64,000 nt of DNA from Xanthomonas sp. DAR 34887. Its GTDB lineage: Bacteria > Pseudomonadota > Gammaproteobacteria > Xanthomonadales > Xanthomonadaceae. This document shows positions 7,821 through 17,125 of the stretch, one piece after another. Under the pieces are notes generated by a model that worked only from the letters and a program-made list of their open reading frames with translations, ran no database searches and was not told the origin of the DNA. The position numbers and the translations under genes were made by a program. Where the stretch lies: positions 2,271,001 to 2,335,000 of the forward strand of contig NZ_CP162490.1 in assembly GCF_041245805.1 (NCBI RefSeq). The letters are read 5' to 3'. Positions within the stretch are counted from its first letter, which is position 1. Each line of letters begins with the position of its first letter.

Positions 7821-9239
7821 ATGTCCGCCCGTCCCGGCTACCGCGGCGATCGCAAAAGCGAGCGTGGCGAACGCAGCGAGCCGCGCATCGATCAGTTGCG
7901 TGTGCCGCCGCATTCGATCGAGGCCGAGCAGGCCGTGCTCGGCGGCCTGATGCTGGCGCCCGATGCCTACGACCGGGTCAACGACCAGCTCACCGACAAC
8001 GATTTCTACCGGCGCGACCACCAGCTGATCTACCGCGCGATCCGCGAGCTGGCCGAGAAGGGCCGCCCGTTCGACGCGGTGACCCTGGGCGAGTGGTTCG
8101 AGTCGCAGGGCAAGCTGGAGATGGTCGGCGACGGCGCCTACCTGATCGAACTGGCCAGCACCACGCCGTCGGCGGCCAACATCGCCGCCTATGCCGAGAT
8201 CGTGCGCGACAAGGCGGTGCTGCGGCAGCTGATCGAGGTCGGCACCACCATCGTCAACGACGGCTTCCAGCCGGAGGGGCGCGAGAGCGCGGAGCTGCTG
8301 GCCAGCGCCGAGAAGGCGGTGTTCAAGATCGCCGAGGCCGGCGCGCGCGGGCGCAGCGACTTCGTGGCGATGCCCGGCGCGTTGAAGGACGCGTTCGAGG
8401 AATTGCGCAGCCGCTTCGAGAACGGCGGCAACATCACCGGCCTGCCCACCGGCTACAGCGACTTCGACGCGATGACCGCCGGCCTGCAGCCGACCGACCT
8501 GATCATCCTCGCCGCGCGTCCGGCGATGGGCAAGACCACCTTCGCGCTGAACATCGCCGAGTACGCGGCGATCAAGTCGAAGAAGGCGGTGGCGGTGTTC
8601 TCGATGGAAATGTCGGCGTCGCAGCTGGCGATGCGCCTGATCTCCTCCAACGGCCGTATCAATGCGCAGCGCCTGCGTACCGGCCAGCTCGAGGACGAGG
8701 ACTGGGCACGGGTCACCGGCGCGATCAAGATGCTGAAGGAAACCAAGATCTTCATCGACGACACGCCCGGCGTGTCGCCGGAGATCCTGCGCTCCAAGGC
8801 GCGCCGGCTCAAGCGCGAGCACGACCTGGGCCTGATCGTCATCGACTATTTGCAGCTGATGTCGGTACCGGGCAACAGCGAGAACCGCGCCACCGAGATC
8901 TCCGAGATCTCGCGCTCGCTCAAGGGCCTGGCCAAGGAACTGGGCGTGCCGGTGATCGCGCTGTCGCAGCTCAACCGCTCGCTGGAAACGCGGACCGACA
9001 AACGTCCGGTGATGGCCGACCTGCGCGAATCCGGCGCGATCGAGCAGGACGCGGACATGATCGTGTTCATCTACCGCGACGATTACTACAACAAGGAAAA
9101 TTCGCCGGACAAGGGCCTGGCCGAGATCATCATCGGCAAGCATCGCGGCGGCCCGACCGGGTCGTGCAAGCTCAAGTTCTTCGGCGAATACACCCGCTTC
9201 GACAATCTGGCGCACGACTCGGTGGGCGCCTTCGAATAG
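7821..9239 (+). CDS. dnaB: Replicative DNA helicase DnaB
   Basis: The 472-residue hexameric 5'-3' helicase unwinds DNA at the replication fork and recruits primase. The N-terminal DnaB domain (about residues 28-130) begins PPHSIEAEQAVLGGLM. The RecA-like motor domain carries Walker A ARPAMGKTT (residues 232-240), VFSMEMSASQLAMR, Walker B-type LIVIDYLQLM, and the ALSQLNRSLETR and DLRESGAIEQDAD motifs. I chose the ATG at 7821 (MSARPGYRG) because AGAGAAG precedes it and the extra upstream residues in frame do not look like DnaB. The gene is on its own, followed by a stem-loop at 9248-9277. Confidence 0.96.
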   Translation: MSARPGYRGDRKSERGERSEPRIDQLRVPPHSIEAEQAVLGGLMLAPDAYDRVNDQLTDNDFYRRDHQLIYRAIRELAEKGRPFDAVTLGEWFESQGKLEMVGDGAYLIELASTTPSAANIAAYAEIVRDKAVLRQLIEVGTTIVNDGFQPEGRESAELLASAEKAVFKIAEAGARGRSDFVAMPGALKDAFEELRSRFENGGNITGLPTGYSDFDAMTAGLQPTDLIILAARPAMGKTTFALNIAEYAAIKSKKAVAVFSMEMSASQLAMRLISSNGRINAQRLRTGQLEDEDWARVTGAIKMLKETKIFIDDTPGVSPEILRSKARRLKREHDLGLIVIDYLQLMSVPGNSENRATEISEISRSLKGLAKELGVPVIALSQLNRSLETRTDKRPVMADLRESGAIEQDADMIVFIYRDDYYNKENSPDKGLAEIIIGKHRGGPTGSCKLKFFGEYTRFDNLAHDSVGAFE

Positions 9240-9247
9240 GCGCGGCA

Positions 9248-9277
9248 CGCGACCGCGACGCCGGTCGCGCGATTGTT
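9248..9277 (+). terminator. Stem-loop after dnaB, probable terminator
   Basis: The perfect 8-bp stem CGCGACCG/CGGTCGCG has loop CGACGC and lies 9 bp after the dnaB stop. The following CGATTGTT is only partly T-rich, so termination may be weak. Confidence 0.45.
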
Positions 9278-9415
9278 GCGGTGCGGTAGACGCGCCCGCC
9301 AGCGCGCGTATTCATCCGGGCGCAGCGATACGTCTGTCACAGAGCGCCGTCATCGCGCTCAACCTCCATCGGCGCTGGTCGATACCCGCGGAGAACCCAT
9401 CCCGGATTCCCCGCC

Positions 9416-10525
9416 ATGCCGCTGACCGTCACCCACGCGGAAACCGCCGACCGCGATGCCGTCGCCGCGATCGCCGCGCTGCGTGCGCAACTGGGCGCCG
9501 CGCCGCTGGACGCGCTGCTGCTGTTCTGCGATGCCGACTACGACCTGGACGCGCTGGGGCCGGCGATCAAGGCCGGCTTCGACTGTCCGGTGATCGGCTG
9601 CACCGCCGCCGGCCAGATCGGCGAGTACGGCTTCCAGAGCAACGGCATCCTGGTCGCCGGCCTGCGTGGCGGCGTGCTGCAGGCACAGCCGCTGCTGATC
9701 GCGCCGCTGAGCGACCTGCAGGCGCAGGTCGCGGTGGTCGCCGAGACGGTGCAGGCGGCGACGGCCGACAAGGCCGGGCAGTGCTTCTCGCTGCTGCTGG
9801 TCGACGGACTGTCCACCTGCGAGGAATACCTGGCGGCGGCGCTGTACCGGATGATCGGCAACGTGCCGCTGCTCGGCGGCTCGGCCGGCGACAACCTGCG
9901 TTTCGAGCGCACCCTGGTCTATTACGACGGCCGCTTCCTGGCCGATGCGGCGGTGCTGACCCTGTTCCATTCGCGGCATCCGTTCGTGGTGTTCAAGCTG
10001 CAGCACTTCGTCGCCAGCGAGATCGAGCTGGTGGTCACCGACGCCGATCCGGAGCGGCGCCTGATTCGCGAGATCAACGGCGAACCGGCCGCGCTGGCCT
10101 ACGCGCAGGCGATCGGCGTGCCGCTGCAGGCGCTGGAACCGAAGGTGTTTTCCACCTATCCGCTGCTGCTGACCCTGAGCGGCGAGCCCTACGTGCGTTC
10201 GATCCTGCGGGTCAACGAGGATTTGTCGATGACCTGCTACTGCGCGGTGGAAGAGGGCATGGTGGTGGCGGTCGGGCAGGCGGTGGACGTGATGGAAACG
10301 CTGCAACAGGCCTTCGCCGAGGTGCACGAGACGATCCCCGACCCGGCGCTGGTGATCGGCTGCGACTGCATCCTGCGCCGCCTGGAGTTCGGTCAGTCGC
10401 GGATGCAGCAGCAGGTCGGCGCGTTCATGGCGCGGCAGCGCGTATTCGGGTTTTCCACCTACGGCGAGCAGTTCAACGGCCTGCACGTCAACCAGACCTT
10501 CACCGGCGTGGCGATCGGGAGATGA
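9416..10525 (+). CDS. FIST-domain sensor protein, NosP-like
   Basis: The 369-residue protein is soluble, with a FIST N domain (about residues 35-220) and a FIST_C domain (about residues 225-360). Signature stretches are PVIGCTAAGQIGEYGF and LLGGSAGDNLRF in the first half, and VIGCDCILRRLEF near the end. FIST proteins sense small ligands. In several gamma-proteobacteria a FIST protein called NosP binds haem and nitric oxide and inhibits a kinase encoded beside it. Here the stop overlaps the ATG of a histidine kinase by four bases (ATGA), and two response regulators follow. That context supports the NosP-type role. Haem binding itself cannot be seen in the sequence. Confidence 0.8.
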   Translation: MPLTVTHAETADRDAVAAIAALRAQLGAAPLDALLLFCDADYDLDALGPAIKAGFDCPVIGCTAAGQIGEYGFQSNGILVAGLRGGVLQAQPLLIAPLSDLQAQVAVVAETVQAATADKAGQCFSLLLVDGLSTCEEYLAAALYRMIGNVPLLGGSAGDNLRFERTLVYYDGRFLADAAVLTLFHSRHPFVVFKLQHFVASEIELVVTDADPERRLIREINGEPAALAYAQAIGVPLQALEPKVFSTYPLLLTLSGEPYVRSILRVNEDLSMTCYCAVEEGMVVAVGQAVDVMETLQQAFAEVHETIPDPALVIGCDCILRRLEFGQSRMQQQVGAFMARQRVFGFSTYGEQFNGLHVNQTFTGVAIGR

Positions 10526-11661
10526 GCATGTCCGCAGATGCAGCGATGGTCTCGATGCCGGCGCATGCCGCAGGCGCGCCGCTGGAGAGCGGCGAGACGG
10601 CGGTGATCGCCGAGTTGCGCAGGCAACTGGCCGCGCGCGACAAGGTGATCGCGGTATTGAAGAAGCGGGTCACCGCGCGCGACGATGCGGCGGCCTCGCC
10701 GCTGGCGACGCTGCAGCAGAACATCGCGCTGGGCAAGGTGGTGGCGTTGAAGACGCAGGAGCTGAGCCGCGAGCGGCAGGAACTGGAGCATGCCCTGGCC
10801 GACCTCGGCAAGGCCCAGGTCGCGCTGCTGCAGGCGCAGAAGATGGAGTCGATCGGCCAGCTCGCCGCCGGCATCGCCCACGAGATCAACACCCCGGCGC
10901 AGTACGTGCGCGACAACGTCGCCTTCGTGTGCAAGGCCAAGCAGATCCTCGACCGCGTGTTCGACATGACTTTCGCCATCGTCGATGCGGCGCGCGCGCA
11001 GGGCGTGGCGCCCGAGCTGGTGGCCGCGCTCGACGCGCAGGTGACCTCGTCCAAGTTCCAGTACCTGCGCAAGCAGACGCCCGAGGCCCTGCAACAGTCG
11101 CTGGAAGGGCTGGACCGCATCACCAAGATCGTCAGTGCGATGAAGACCTTCTCGCATCCGTCGGCCGGCGAGAAGGAACCGGTGGACCTGCGCGAGCTGG
11201 TCGCCACCACCATCACCGTCGCCCGCAACGAATGGAAGTACGTGGCCGAGATCGAGACCGATTTCGCCGCCGACGTGCCGCTGGTGCCGTGCCTGCGCGA
11301 CGAAATCGGCCAGGTGCTGCTGAACCTGGTGGTCAACGCGGCGCATGCGATCGGCGACACGCTGGTGCCGGGCGAGCGCGAGCAGGGCCGGATCCGCATC
11401 GTGCTGCGCCGGGCCGGCGACAGCCACGTGGACCTGTGCGTCAGCGACGACGGTCCGGGCATTCCCGAGGCGATCCGGAGCAAGGTGTTCGATCCGTTCT
11501 TCACCACCAAGCCGGTCGGCAAGGGCACCGGCCAGGGGCTGGCGATCGCCTATTCCACGGTGGTGGAAAAGCACCAGGGACGGATCTTCTTCGACCCGTC
11601 GCCGGACCAGCGCGGTACCACCTTCGTGGTGCGGCTGCCGTTGAACGCCGTGGCGGGCTGA
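10522..11661 (+). CDS. Cytoplasmic sensor histidine kinase (partner of FIST protein)
   Basis: The 379-residue protein has no membrane segment. A coiled-coil N-terminal region spans about residues 25-110 and includes the runs ELRRQLAARDKVIAVLKKR and ELSRERQELEHAL. The phospho-acceptor helix reads QLAAGIAHEINTPAQYV, with His120. The ATPase domain has an N box (LLNLVVNAAHAI), a G1 box (DDGPGIPEA), an F box (FDPFFTTKPVGKGTG) and a G2 box (GQGLAIAYS). With no sensor domain of its own, it must take its signal from another protein, most likely the FIST protein encoded just upstream (ATGA overlap). Its natural targets are the two response regulators that follow. Confidence 0.9.
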   Translation: MSMSADAAMVSMPAHAAGAPLESGETAVIAELRRQLAARDKVIAVLKKRVTARDDAAASPLATLQQNIALGKVVALKTQELSRERQELEHALADLGKAQVALLQAQKMESIGQLAAGIAHEINTPAQYVRDNVAFVCKAKQILDRVFDMTFAIVDAARAQGVAPELVAALDAQVTSSKFQYLRKQTPEALQQSLEGLDRITKIVSAMKTFSHPSAGEKEPVDLRELVATTITVARNEWKYVAEIETDFAADVPLVPCLRDEIGQVLLNLVVNAAHAIGDTLVPGEREQGRIRIVLRRAGDSHVDLCVSDDGPGIPEAIRSKVFDPFFTTKPVGKGTGQGLAIAYSTVVEKHQGRIFFDPSPDQRGTTFVVRLPLNAVAG

Positions 11662-11664
11662 GCG

Positions 11665-12771
11665 ATGCGCGTGCTGTTCGTCGACGACGAAAAACAGGTG
11701 CTGGCCGGCCTCGAGCGCACCCTGTTCATGGCCGATCGCGATTGGGACGTGGCCTTCGCCGGCAGCGGCGCCGAGGCGCTGGTGGCGCTGCAGGCGCAGC
11801 CGGCCGACGTGGTGGTCTCGGACATGCGCATGCCGCTGATGGACGGCGCCGAACTGCTGCGCCGGGTGCGCGACCGTTGCCCGCGCACCATCCGCATCAT
11901 CCTGTCCGGGCATACCGAACAGGAAGCGGCGCTGCGTTCGCTGGACGTGGCCCATCAGTTCCTGGCCAAGCCCTGCGAGGGCGATGCGCTGATCGAGGCG
12001 ATCGACCGCGCGGTGGCGCTGCAGGTGTTGCTGGACGATCCGGCGGTGCAGGCGGTGGCCGGTCGCATCGGCGGGTTGCCGGCGGCGCCGCGCATGTTCG
12101 CGCAGCTCAACCGCCTGCTCGGCGACCCCGCTACCGGCGTCGCCCAGGTGGCCGCGGTGGTGGAAGGCGATCCGGCGCTGGCGGCCAAGGTGCTGCAACT
12201 GGCCAATTGCGCGTTCTTCGGCAATGGCCACCGGGTGGCCGAGATCAGGGAAGCGGTCAACCGCATCGGCATCGGCCTGCTGCGCACGCTGGTGCTGGCC
12301 AGCGAGGTGTTCCATAGCGGCGCCGGCGCCTCGGCCGACGCGATCCGCGCCGACGCGGTGCGCGCATCGCGGCTGGCGGCGGCGGTCGGCAAGGGCCATG
12401 CCGCCGAGGACGTGGTCACGACCGCGGCGCTGCTGGCCAACGTCGGCGCGTTGCTGCCGGACATCGCGCAGCTGTGCCGCGACGCCGATCCGCACGGCCG
12501 CGGCTTTCCGTCGCATGCGGAGATCGGCGCCTACCTGCTCGGCGTGTGGGGCCTGCCCGGGGCGATCGTCGAGGCGGTCGCCCATCACCGCACGCCGCGC
12601 CGGGTCGAGCATCGCCAGTTCGATGCGGTCGGTGTGGTGCACGTGGCGGTGGCGCTGGCCCAGGGCCTGGCGCCGGACCTGGAGTACCTGCAGGCGATGG
12701 GCGTGGCCGCCAGGCTGCCGCAGTGGCAGGCGGCGTGCGCGCAGATTCGCGAAGCGGAGGAGGCGACATGA
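11665..12771 (+). CDS. Response regulator with HDOD output domain
   Basis: The 368-residue protein carries a receiver domain in its first 120 residues: acidic triad Asp7/Asp8, phospho-acceptor Asp53 in VVSDMRMPLMDG, and Lys102 in FLAKPCEGD. An HDOD domain follows from about residue 130 to 330 (for example VVEGDPALAAKVLQLANCAFFG). HDOD domains resemble HD phosphohydrolases but lack the metal site and act as scaffolds in signalling. The gene begins 3 bp after the kinase stop and its own stop overlaps the next start, so it is clearly part of the FIST-kinase operon. It probably relays the kinase signal by protein contact rather than DNA binding. Confidence 0.88.
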   Translation: MRVLFVDDEKQVLAGLERTLFMADRDWDVAFAGSGAEALVALQAQPADVVVSDMRMPLMDGAELLRRVRDRCPRTIRIILSGHTEQEAALRSLDVAHQFLAKPCEGDALIEAIDRAVALQVLLDDPAVQAVAGRIGGLPAAPRMFAQLNRLLGDPATGVAQVAAVVEGDPALAAKVLQLANCAFFGNGHRVAEIREAVNRIGIGLLRTLVLASEVFHSGAGASADAIRADAVRASRLAAAVGKGHAAEDVVTTAALLANVGALLPDIAQLCRDADPHGRGFPSHAEIGAYLLGVWGLPGAIVEAVAHHRTPRRVEHRQFDAVGVVHVAVALAQGLAPDLEYLQAMGVAARLPQWQAACAQIREAEEAT

Positions 12772-13925
12772 GCGAACCGGAACTGCCGCGCATCTTGTGC
12801 GTGGACGACGAACCCAATCTGCTGGCGGCGCTGGAGCGCAACCTGTTCGGCCAGTTCGAGGTGGTCACCGCCAACGGCGGCGAGGCCGGACTGGCCGCGA
12901 TCGCCGCCGGCCCGCCGTTCGCGGCGATCGTGTCGGACATGCGCATGCCGGGCATGGACGGCGCCGCGTTCCTGGCCGCGGCGCGCGCGCGCGCGCCGGA
13001 CAGCGTGCGCCTGCTGTTGACCGGACAGGCCGATGCGACGTCGGCGATCGCCGCGATCAACCAGGGCGCGATCTTCCGCTTCCTGTGCAAGCCGTGCGCG
13101 ACCGAGGAACTGGTCGCCGCGCTGGAGCAGGCGGTGGCGCTGCATCGCGCCACGCTGCTGGAACGCGAGCTGCTGGAAACCACGCTGGCCGGCACCACGC
13201 GCATGCTCACCGAGGTGCTGTCGATGGTCGCGCCGTGGGCGTTCCAACGCTCGGCGCAACTGCAGGCCTGCGTCGCCCACGTCACCGCCAAGCTGCCGTG
13301 GCCCAACCGCTGGATGGTGGAAGTGGCCGCGGCGTTGAGCCACATCGGCTGCGTTAGCGTGCCGGGCGACATCGTGCAGCGCGAGATCGCCGGCGACGAA
13401 CTGTCCGAGGAAGAGCAGAAACTGATCGATGGCCATCCGCTGGTCGCGTACCGGCTGCTGACCGCGATCCCGCGCATGCAGGCAGTGGCCGAGATCGTGC
13501 GCTACCAGGCGTTGCCGCCGCCGGCCGACGCGTCGCCGGACGTGGTCCGCGGCGCACAGCTGCTGCGCGCCGCGCTGCTGCTGGTGCGCGGGCTGGCGCG
13601 CAAGCTGCCGTTGGCGCACGCGGTGCAGGAACTGCGCAAGGTCGAGCCGCCGCTGCCGCGCGGCCTGATCGATGCGCTCGCCGACCTGCAGCTCACGACC
13701 CGCAGCGGCATCCGCAAGGCCAAGGTCTGCGATCTGGTGCCGGGCTGGCGCCTGGAGCAGGACGTGGTGTCCAAGCGCGGCATGATGCTGCTGGCGCACG
13801 GCAGCGAGCTGAGCCTCACCTCGATCCTGGCCTTGCGCAATCTGCAGGCGGCCGGCGCCATCGTCGAGCCGCTGCTGGTCAGCTACGGCAACCAGGAACA
13901 CGCCGGCGCGCCGGTCGCCGCCTAG
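12768..13925 (+). CDS. Response regulator with degenerate HD-GYP domain
   Basis: The 385-residue protein has a receiver domain with DDE (13-15), Asp57 in IVSDMRMPGMDG and Lys108 in FLCKPCATE. From about residue 140 to 300 the sequence follows the HD-GYP fold of RpfG-type c-di-GMP phosphodiesterases. However, the metal and catalytic residues are gone: the HD dyad position reads SH (LSHIGCVSVPG instead of LHDIGKVGIPD), and the HHE...GYP stretch is replaced by YQALPPPADAS. It is therefore probably not a phosphodiesterase but a binding or regulatory module. The ATG overlaps the previous stop by four bases. The C-terminal 60 residues (for example CDLVPGWRLEQDVVSKRG) look like an extra beta domain of the kind that follows some HD-GYP proteins. 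Confidence 0.8.
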   Translation: MSEPELPRILCVDDEPNLLAALERNLFGQFEVVTANGGEAGLAAIAAGPPFAAIVSDMRMPGMDGAAFLAAARARAPDSVRLLLTGQADATSAIAAINQGAIFRFLCKPCATEELVAALEQAVALHRATLLERELLETTLAGTTRMLTEVLSMVAPWAFQRSAQLQACVAHVTAKLPWPNRWMVEVAAALSHIGCVSVPGDIVQREIAGDELSEEEQKLIDGHPLVAYRLLTAIPRMQAVAEIVRYQALPPPADASPDVVRGAQLLRAALLLVRGLARKLPLAHAVQELRKVEPPLPRGLIDALADLQLTTRSGIRKAKVCDLVPGWRLEQDVVSKRGMMLLAHGSELSLTSILALRNLQAAGAIVEPLLVSYGNQEHAGAPVAA

Positions 13926-14021
13926 CGCGCCGACCGGCAGCCGAGCCGGCGCCATCCGCTCACATCGGCTGTGCGCCGGCCCCGCGTATCCTTGCGCGTC
14001 CTTTTCCGGCCCGTCCTGCGC

Positions 14022-15443
14022 ATGAGCTACGCCATCGTCTGGTTCCGGCGCGACCTGCGCCTGCACGATCACCCCGCGTTGCACGCGGCGCTGGCCGCCG
14101 GGCACACGCCGGTGCCGGTGTATGTGCACAGCCCCGGCGACGAAGGCGCCTGGGCCGCCGGCGCGGCCTCGCTGAGCTGGCTGCAGCGCTCGCTGGCCGC
14201 GCTCGACGCGCAACTGCAGGCGCGCGGATCGCGGCTGATCCTGCGCCAGGGTCCGGCCGAGACCGTGCTGCGCGACCTGATCGCCGACTGCGGCGCGGTC
14301 GCGGTGTACTGGAACCGCCGCTACGAACCGGCCACGCAGCCGCGCGACGCCCGGCTCAAGCGCGAACTGCGCGAGCAGGGCCTGGAGGTGCACAGCTTCA
14401 ACGGCGCGCTGCTGTTCGAACCGTGGCAGCTGGCGACCCAGCAGGGCGGGCCGTACAAGGTGTTCACGCCGTTCTGGCGCAGCGTGCTGGGCCATTGGCA
14501 GGTGCCGGCGCCAGCGCCCGCACCGAAGACGCTGCCGCCACCGCCGCCGGAGTTGCACGGCCTGCCGCTGGAACGACTCGGGCTGGCGCCGACGCTTGGC
14601 TGGGACCGCGGCTTCTGGGACGTGTGGCAACCGGGCGAGGCGGGCGCGCACGAAGCGCTGGAGGTGTTCGTCGACGGCGCCCTGCGCGGCTACGTCCAGG
14701 GCCGCGACCGCCCCGACCAGGTCGGCACCTCGCGCCTGTCGCCGCACCTGCATTTCGGCGAGATCGCGCCGTGGCGGATCGTCGCCGAATTGGAAAAGCA
14801 GCGCAGCGCCGCCACCGGCGCGGCGATCGACGGCTACATCCGCCAGCTCGGCTGGCGCGATTTCGCCCACCACCTGCTGCACCATTTTCCGGCCACGCCC
14901 GAACACAACCTCAATCCGCGCTTCGCCCGGTTCCGCTGGGCCACGCCGGCGCCGGCGCAGCTGCAGGCCTGGCAGCGCGGCCGCACCGGCGTGCCGATCG
15001 TCGACGCCGGCCTGCGCGAGCTGTGGCACACCGGCTGGATGCACAACCGGGTGCGGATGATCGTCGCCAGCTACCTGTGCAAGCACCTGCGCGTGCATTG
15101 GTCCGAAGGCGCGCGCTGGTTCTGGGACACGCTGGTCGACGCCGACCTGGCCAACAACACGCTCGGCTGGCAGTGGGTGGCGGGCACCGGCGCCGACGCC
15201 GCGCCGTATTTCCGCGTGTTCAATCCAGTGACGCAGGCGCAGAAGTTCGATCCGCAGGGCCGCTACATCGCGCGCTGGGTGCCGGAGCTGGCGGCGCTGC
15301 CGGTGGCCGAGCGTTTCGCGCCGTGGTTGTCGCCGCAGCGCCTGGCCGCCAGCGCGCCGCACTATCCGCGGCAGCCGATCGTGGATCTGGCCGCCGGCCG
15401 CGATGCCGCGCTGGCCGCCTACCGCCAGACCAGCGGCGGCTGA
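14022..15443 (+). CDS. phrB: Deoxyribodipyrimidine photolyase
   Basis: The 473-residue protein repairs cyclobutane pyrimidine dimers with blue light. It opens with the photolyase alpha/beta domain (IVWFRRDLRLHDHPAL), which binds the antenna pigment. The helical FAD domain has TSRLSPHLHFGEI, the RQLGWRDFAHHLL stretch, and the strongly conserved WFWDTLVDADLANNTLGWQWVAG run followed by FNPVTQAQKFDPQGRYI. Length and motifs match class I CPD photolyases rather than cryptochromes or (6-4) enzymes, though the latter cannot be fully excluded. I chose the ATG at 14022 (MSYAIVWFRR), which starts directly at the conserved domain. The gene is monocistronic. Confidence 0.93.
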   Translation: MSYAIVWFRRDLRLHDHPALHAALAAGHTPVPVYVHSPGDEGAWAAGAASLSWLQRSLAALDAQLQARGSRLILRQGPAETVLRDLIADCGAVAVYWNRRYEPATQPRDARLKRELREQGLEVHSFNGALLFEPWQLATQQGGPYKVFTPFWRSVLGHWQVPAPAPAPKTLPPPPPELHGLPLERLGLAPTLGWDRGFWDVWQPGEAGAHEALEVFVDGALRGYVQGRDRPDQVGTSRLSPHLHFGEIAPWRIVAELEKQRSAATGAAIDGYIRQLGWRDFAHHLLHHFPATPEHNLNPRFARFRWATPAPAQLQAWQRGRTGVPIVDAGLRELWHTGWMHNRVRMIVASYLCKHLRVHWSEGARWFWDTLVDADLANNTLGWQWVAGTGADAAPYFRVFNPVTQAQKFDPQGRYIARWVPELAALPVAERFAPWLSPQRLAASAPHYPRQPIVDLAAGRDAALAAYRQTSGG

Positions 15444-15564
15444 AGCGGCAGCGCGATGCGCGCGTGCCGCGCCGCGGCGTGACCCGCGGCGACGCAGGGC
15501 GGGGTGCCGCGATTGACGCCCTTCGCCGCGCCATGATTCACTCCGGCCAGGCACAGGAGCATGC

Positions 15565-17019
15565 ATGGCTACCAGCACCGCCCGCCGCAAGCCGCGGCGC
15601 GAACCGATGTCGCGTGTGGATACCGCCTGGCTGCGGATGGAGCGGCCGACCAATCCGATGATGATCACCGGCGTGCTGATGTTCGACGAGCCGCTGTCGC
15701 TGTCGCAGTTCAAGCAATTGGTGCGCAAGCGCTTCCTGTCGTTTCCGCGCTTTCAGCAAAAGCCGGTGGACACCGCGACCGGCGCCTACTGGCAACACGA
15801 CGACGACTTCGATCTGGATTGGCACGTGCGCCTGTCGGCGCTGCCCGGACGCGGCGGCAAGAAGGCACTGGAGCGCTTCGCTGGGCAGATGGCGTCCACG
15901 CCCTTGGACAAAACCAAGCCGCTGTGGCAATTCCACCTGATCGAACGCTACGAGGGCGGTTCGGCGCTGGTCGCGCGCATCCACCACAGCTACGCCGACG
16001 GCATCGCCCTGGTGCAGGTGCTGCTGTCGCTGACCGACCTGCAGCGGGTGCCGGAGCCCTCGGCGCAGCTGGGCCGCGCCTGGCTGAAGGACGACGGCAA
16101 GGAGGTGGTGCGCCGGGTCGGGGCCATCGACCGCTACCTGAAACTGGGCGGACGCATGCTCGACAAGGGCCGCGAGATGTACCAGGACCCGAACCTGGCG
16201 CAGATGCTGGCCAAGGAAGGCGGCCTGATCGGCCGCGAACTGGCCAACGCGCTGCTGCTGTCCGACGATCCGCCGACCCTGCTGCGCGGGCGCCTGGGGG
16301 TCAGCAAGCGGGTGGCCTGGGCCGCGCCGCTGGACCTGGACGAAGTGAAGGCGGTCGGCCGCGCCTGCGATTGCACGGTCAACGACGTGCTGATGGCGAC
16401 CATGGCCGGTGCGCTGCGCGACTACATGCTCGAGCGCGGCGAACAGCTGGACGGCGTCACCCTGCGCGCCACGGTGCCGGTCAACCTGCGGCCGTTGGAA
16501 CACGCGCGCAAGCTCGGCAACCATTTCGGGCTGGTGTTCCTGGATCTGCCGGTGGGCGAGGCCAATCCGGTGCGGCGCGTGCAGCGCGTGGCCGAATCGA
16601 TGCAGCAGCTCAAGCAGTCGCGGCAGGCGATGGTGGTGTTCGGCCTGCTGGCCGCGGTGGGCATGGCGCCGGCGGCGCTGCAGTCGCTGGCGCTGGACCT
16701 GTTCAGCCGCAAGGCGACCACCGTGGCGACCAACGTGCCCGGGCCGCAGCAGCCGCTGTACCTGGCCGGCAGCCGCGTGCGCGAGATGATGTTCTGGGTG
16801 CCGCAGACCGGGTCGATCGGGGTCGGCGTGTCGATCATGAGCTACAACCATCGCGTGCACTTCGGCCTGATCGGCGATGCGCGGCTGATTCCCGACCCGG
16901 ATGCGGTGATGCGCCGGATCGGCGCCGAGTTCGAAAAGCTGCTGTACCTGGCGCTGATGGGCGACTGGGAGCATCCGCTGCGCGCAGCGGACGCGGACGC
17001 GCTGCTTCCGGTTTCCTGA
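15565..17019 (+). CDS. Wax ester synthase/diacylglycerol acyltransferase (WS/DGAT) family protein
   Basis: The 484-residue protein has the acyltransferase active-site motif HHxxxDG at residues 140-146 (HHSYADG), preceded by the family phrase PLWQFHLIE. Further family marks are the VNDVLMATMAGALRDY helix, ATVPVNLRP, the NHFGLVFLDLP stretch and TNVPGP. Enzymes of this family join fatty acyl-CoA to a fatty alcohol or diacylglycerol to make storage lipids at the inner face of the membrane. The exact acceptor cannot be read from sequence. The ribosome site CAGGAG lies just upstream of the chosen ATG. The gene sits alone between phrB and an OmpA-like lipoprotein gene. Genes for storage-lipid synthesis are not visible beside it. 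Confidence 0.87.
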   Translation: MATSTARRKPRREPMSRVDTAWLRMERPTNPMMITGVLMFDEPLSLSQFKQLVRKRFLSFPRFQQKPVDTATGAYWQHDDDFDLDWHVRLSALPGRGGKKALERFAGQMASTPLDKTKPLWQFHLIERYEGGSALVARIHHSYADGIALVQVLLSLTDLQRVPEPSAQLGRAWLKDDGKEVVRRVGAIDRYLKLGGRMLDKGREMYQDPNLAQMLAKEGGLIGRELANALLLSDDPPTLLRGRLGVSKRVAWAAPLDLDEVKAVGRACDCTVNDVLMATMAGALRDYMLERGEQLDGVTLRATVPVNLRPLEHARKLGNHFGLVFLDLPVGEANPVRRVQRVAESMQQLKQSRQAMVVFGLLAAVGMAPAALQSLALDLFSRKATTVATNVPGPQQPLYLAGSRVREMMFWVPQTGSIGVGVSIMSYNHRVHFGLIGDARLIPDPDAVMRRIGAEFEKLLYLALMGDWEHPLRAADADALLPVS

Positions 17020-17125
17020 ACAGGGCGCATTCGGGCGCAGCGCGAGCAGCCCGGCGTTCATGCCCGTCTCGCAGACGCTTGTTTATGCTTGCGCCCACTT
17101 CAATCCAGATGTGGGAGAGAGCCCG

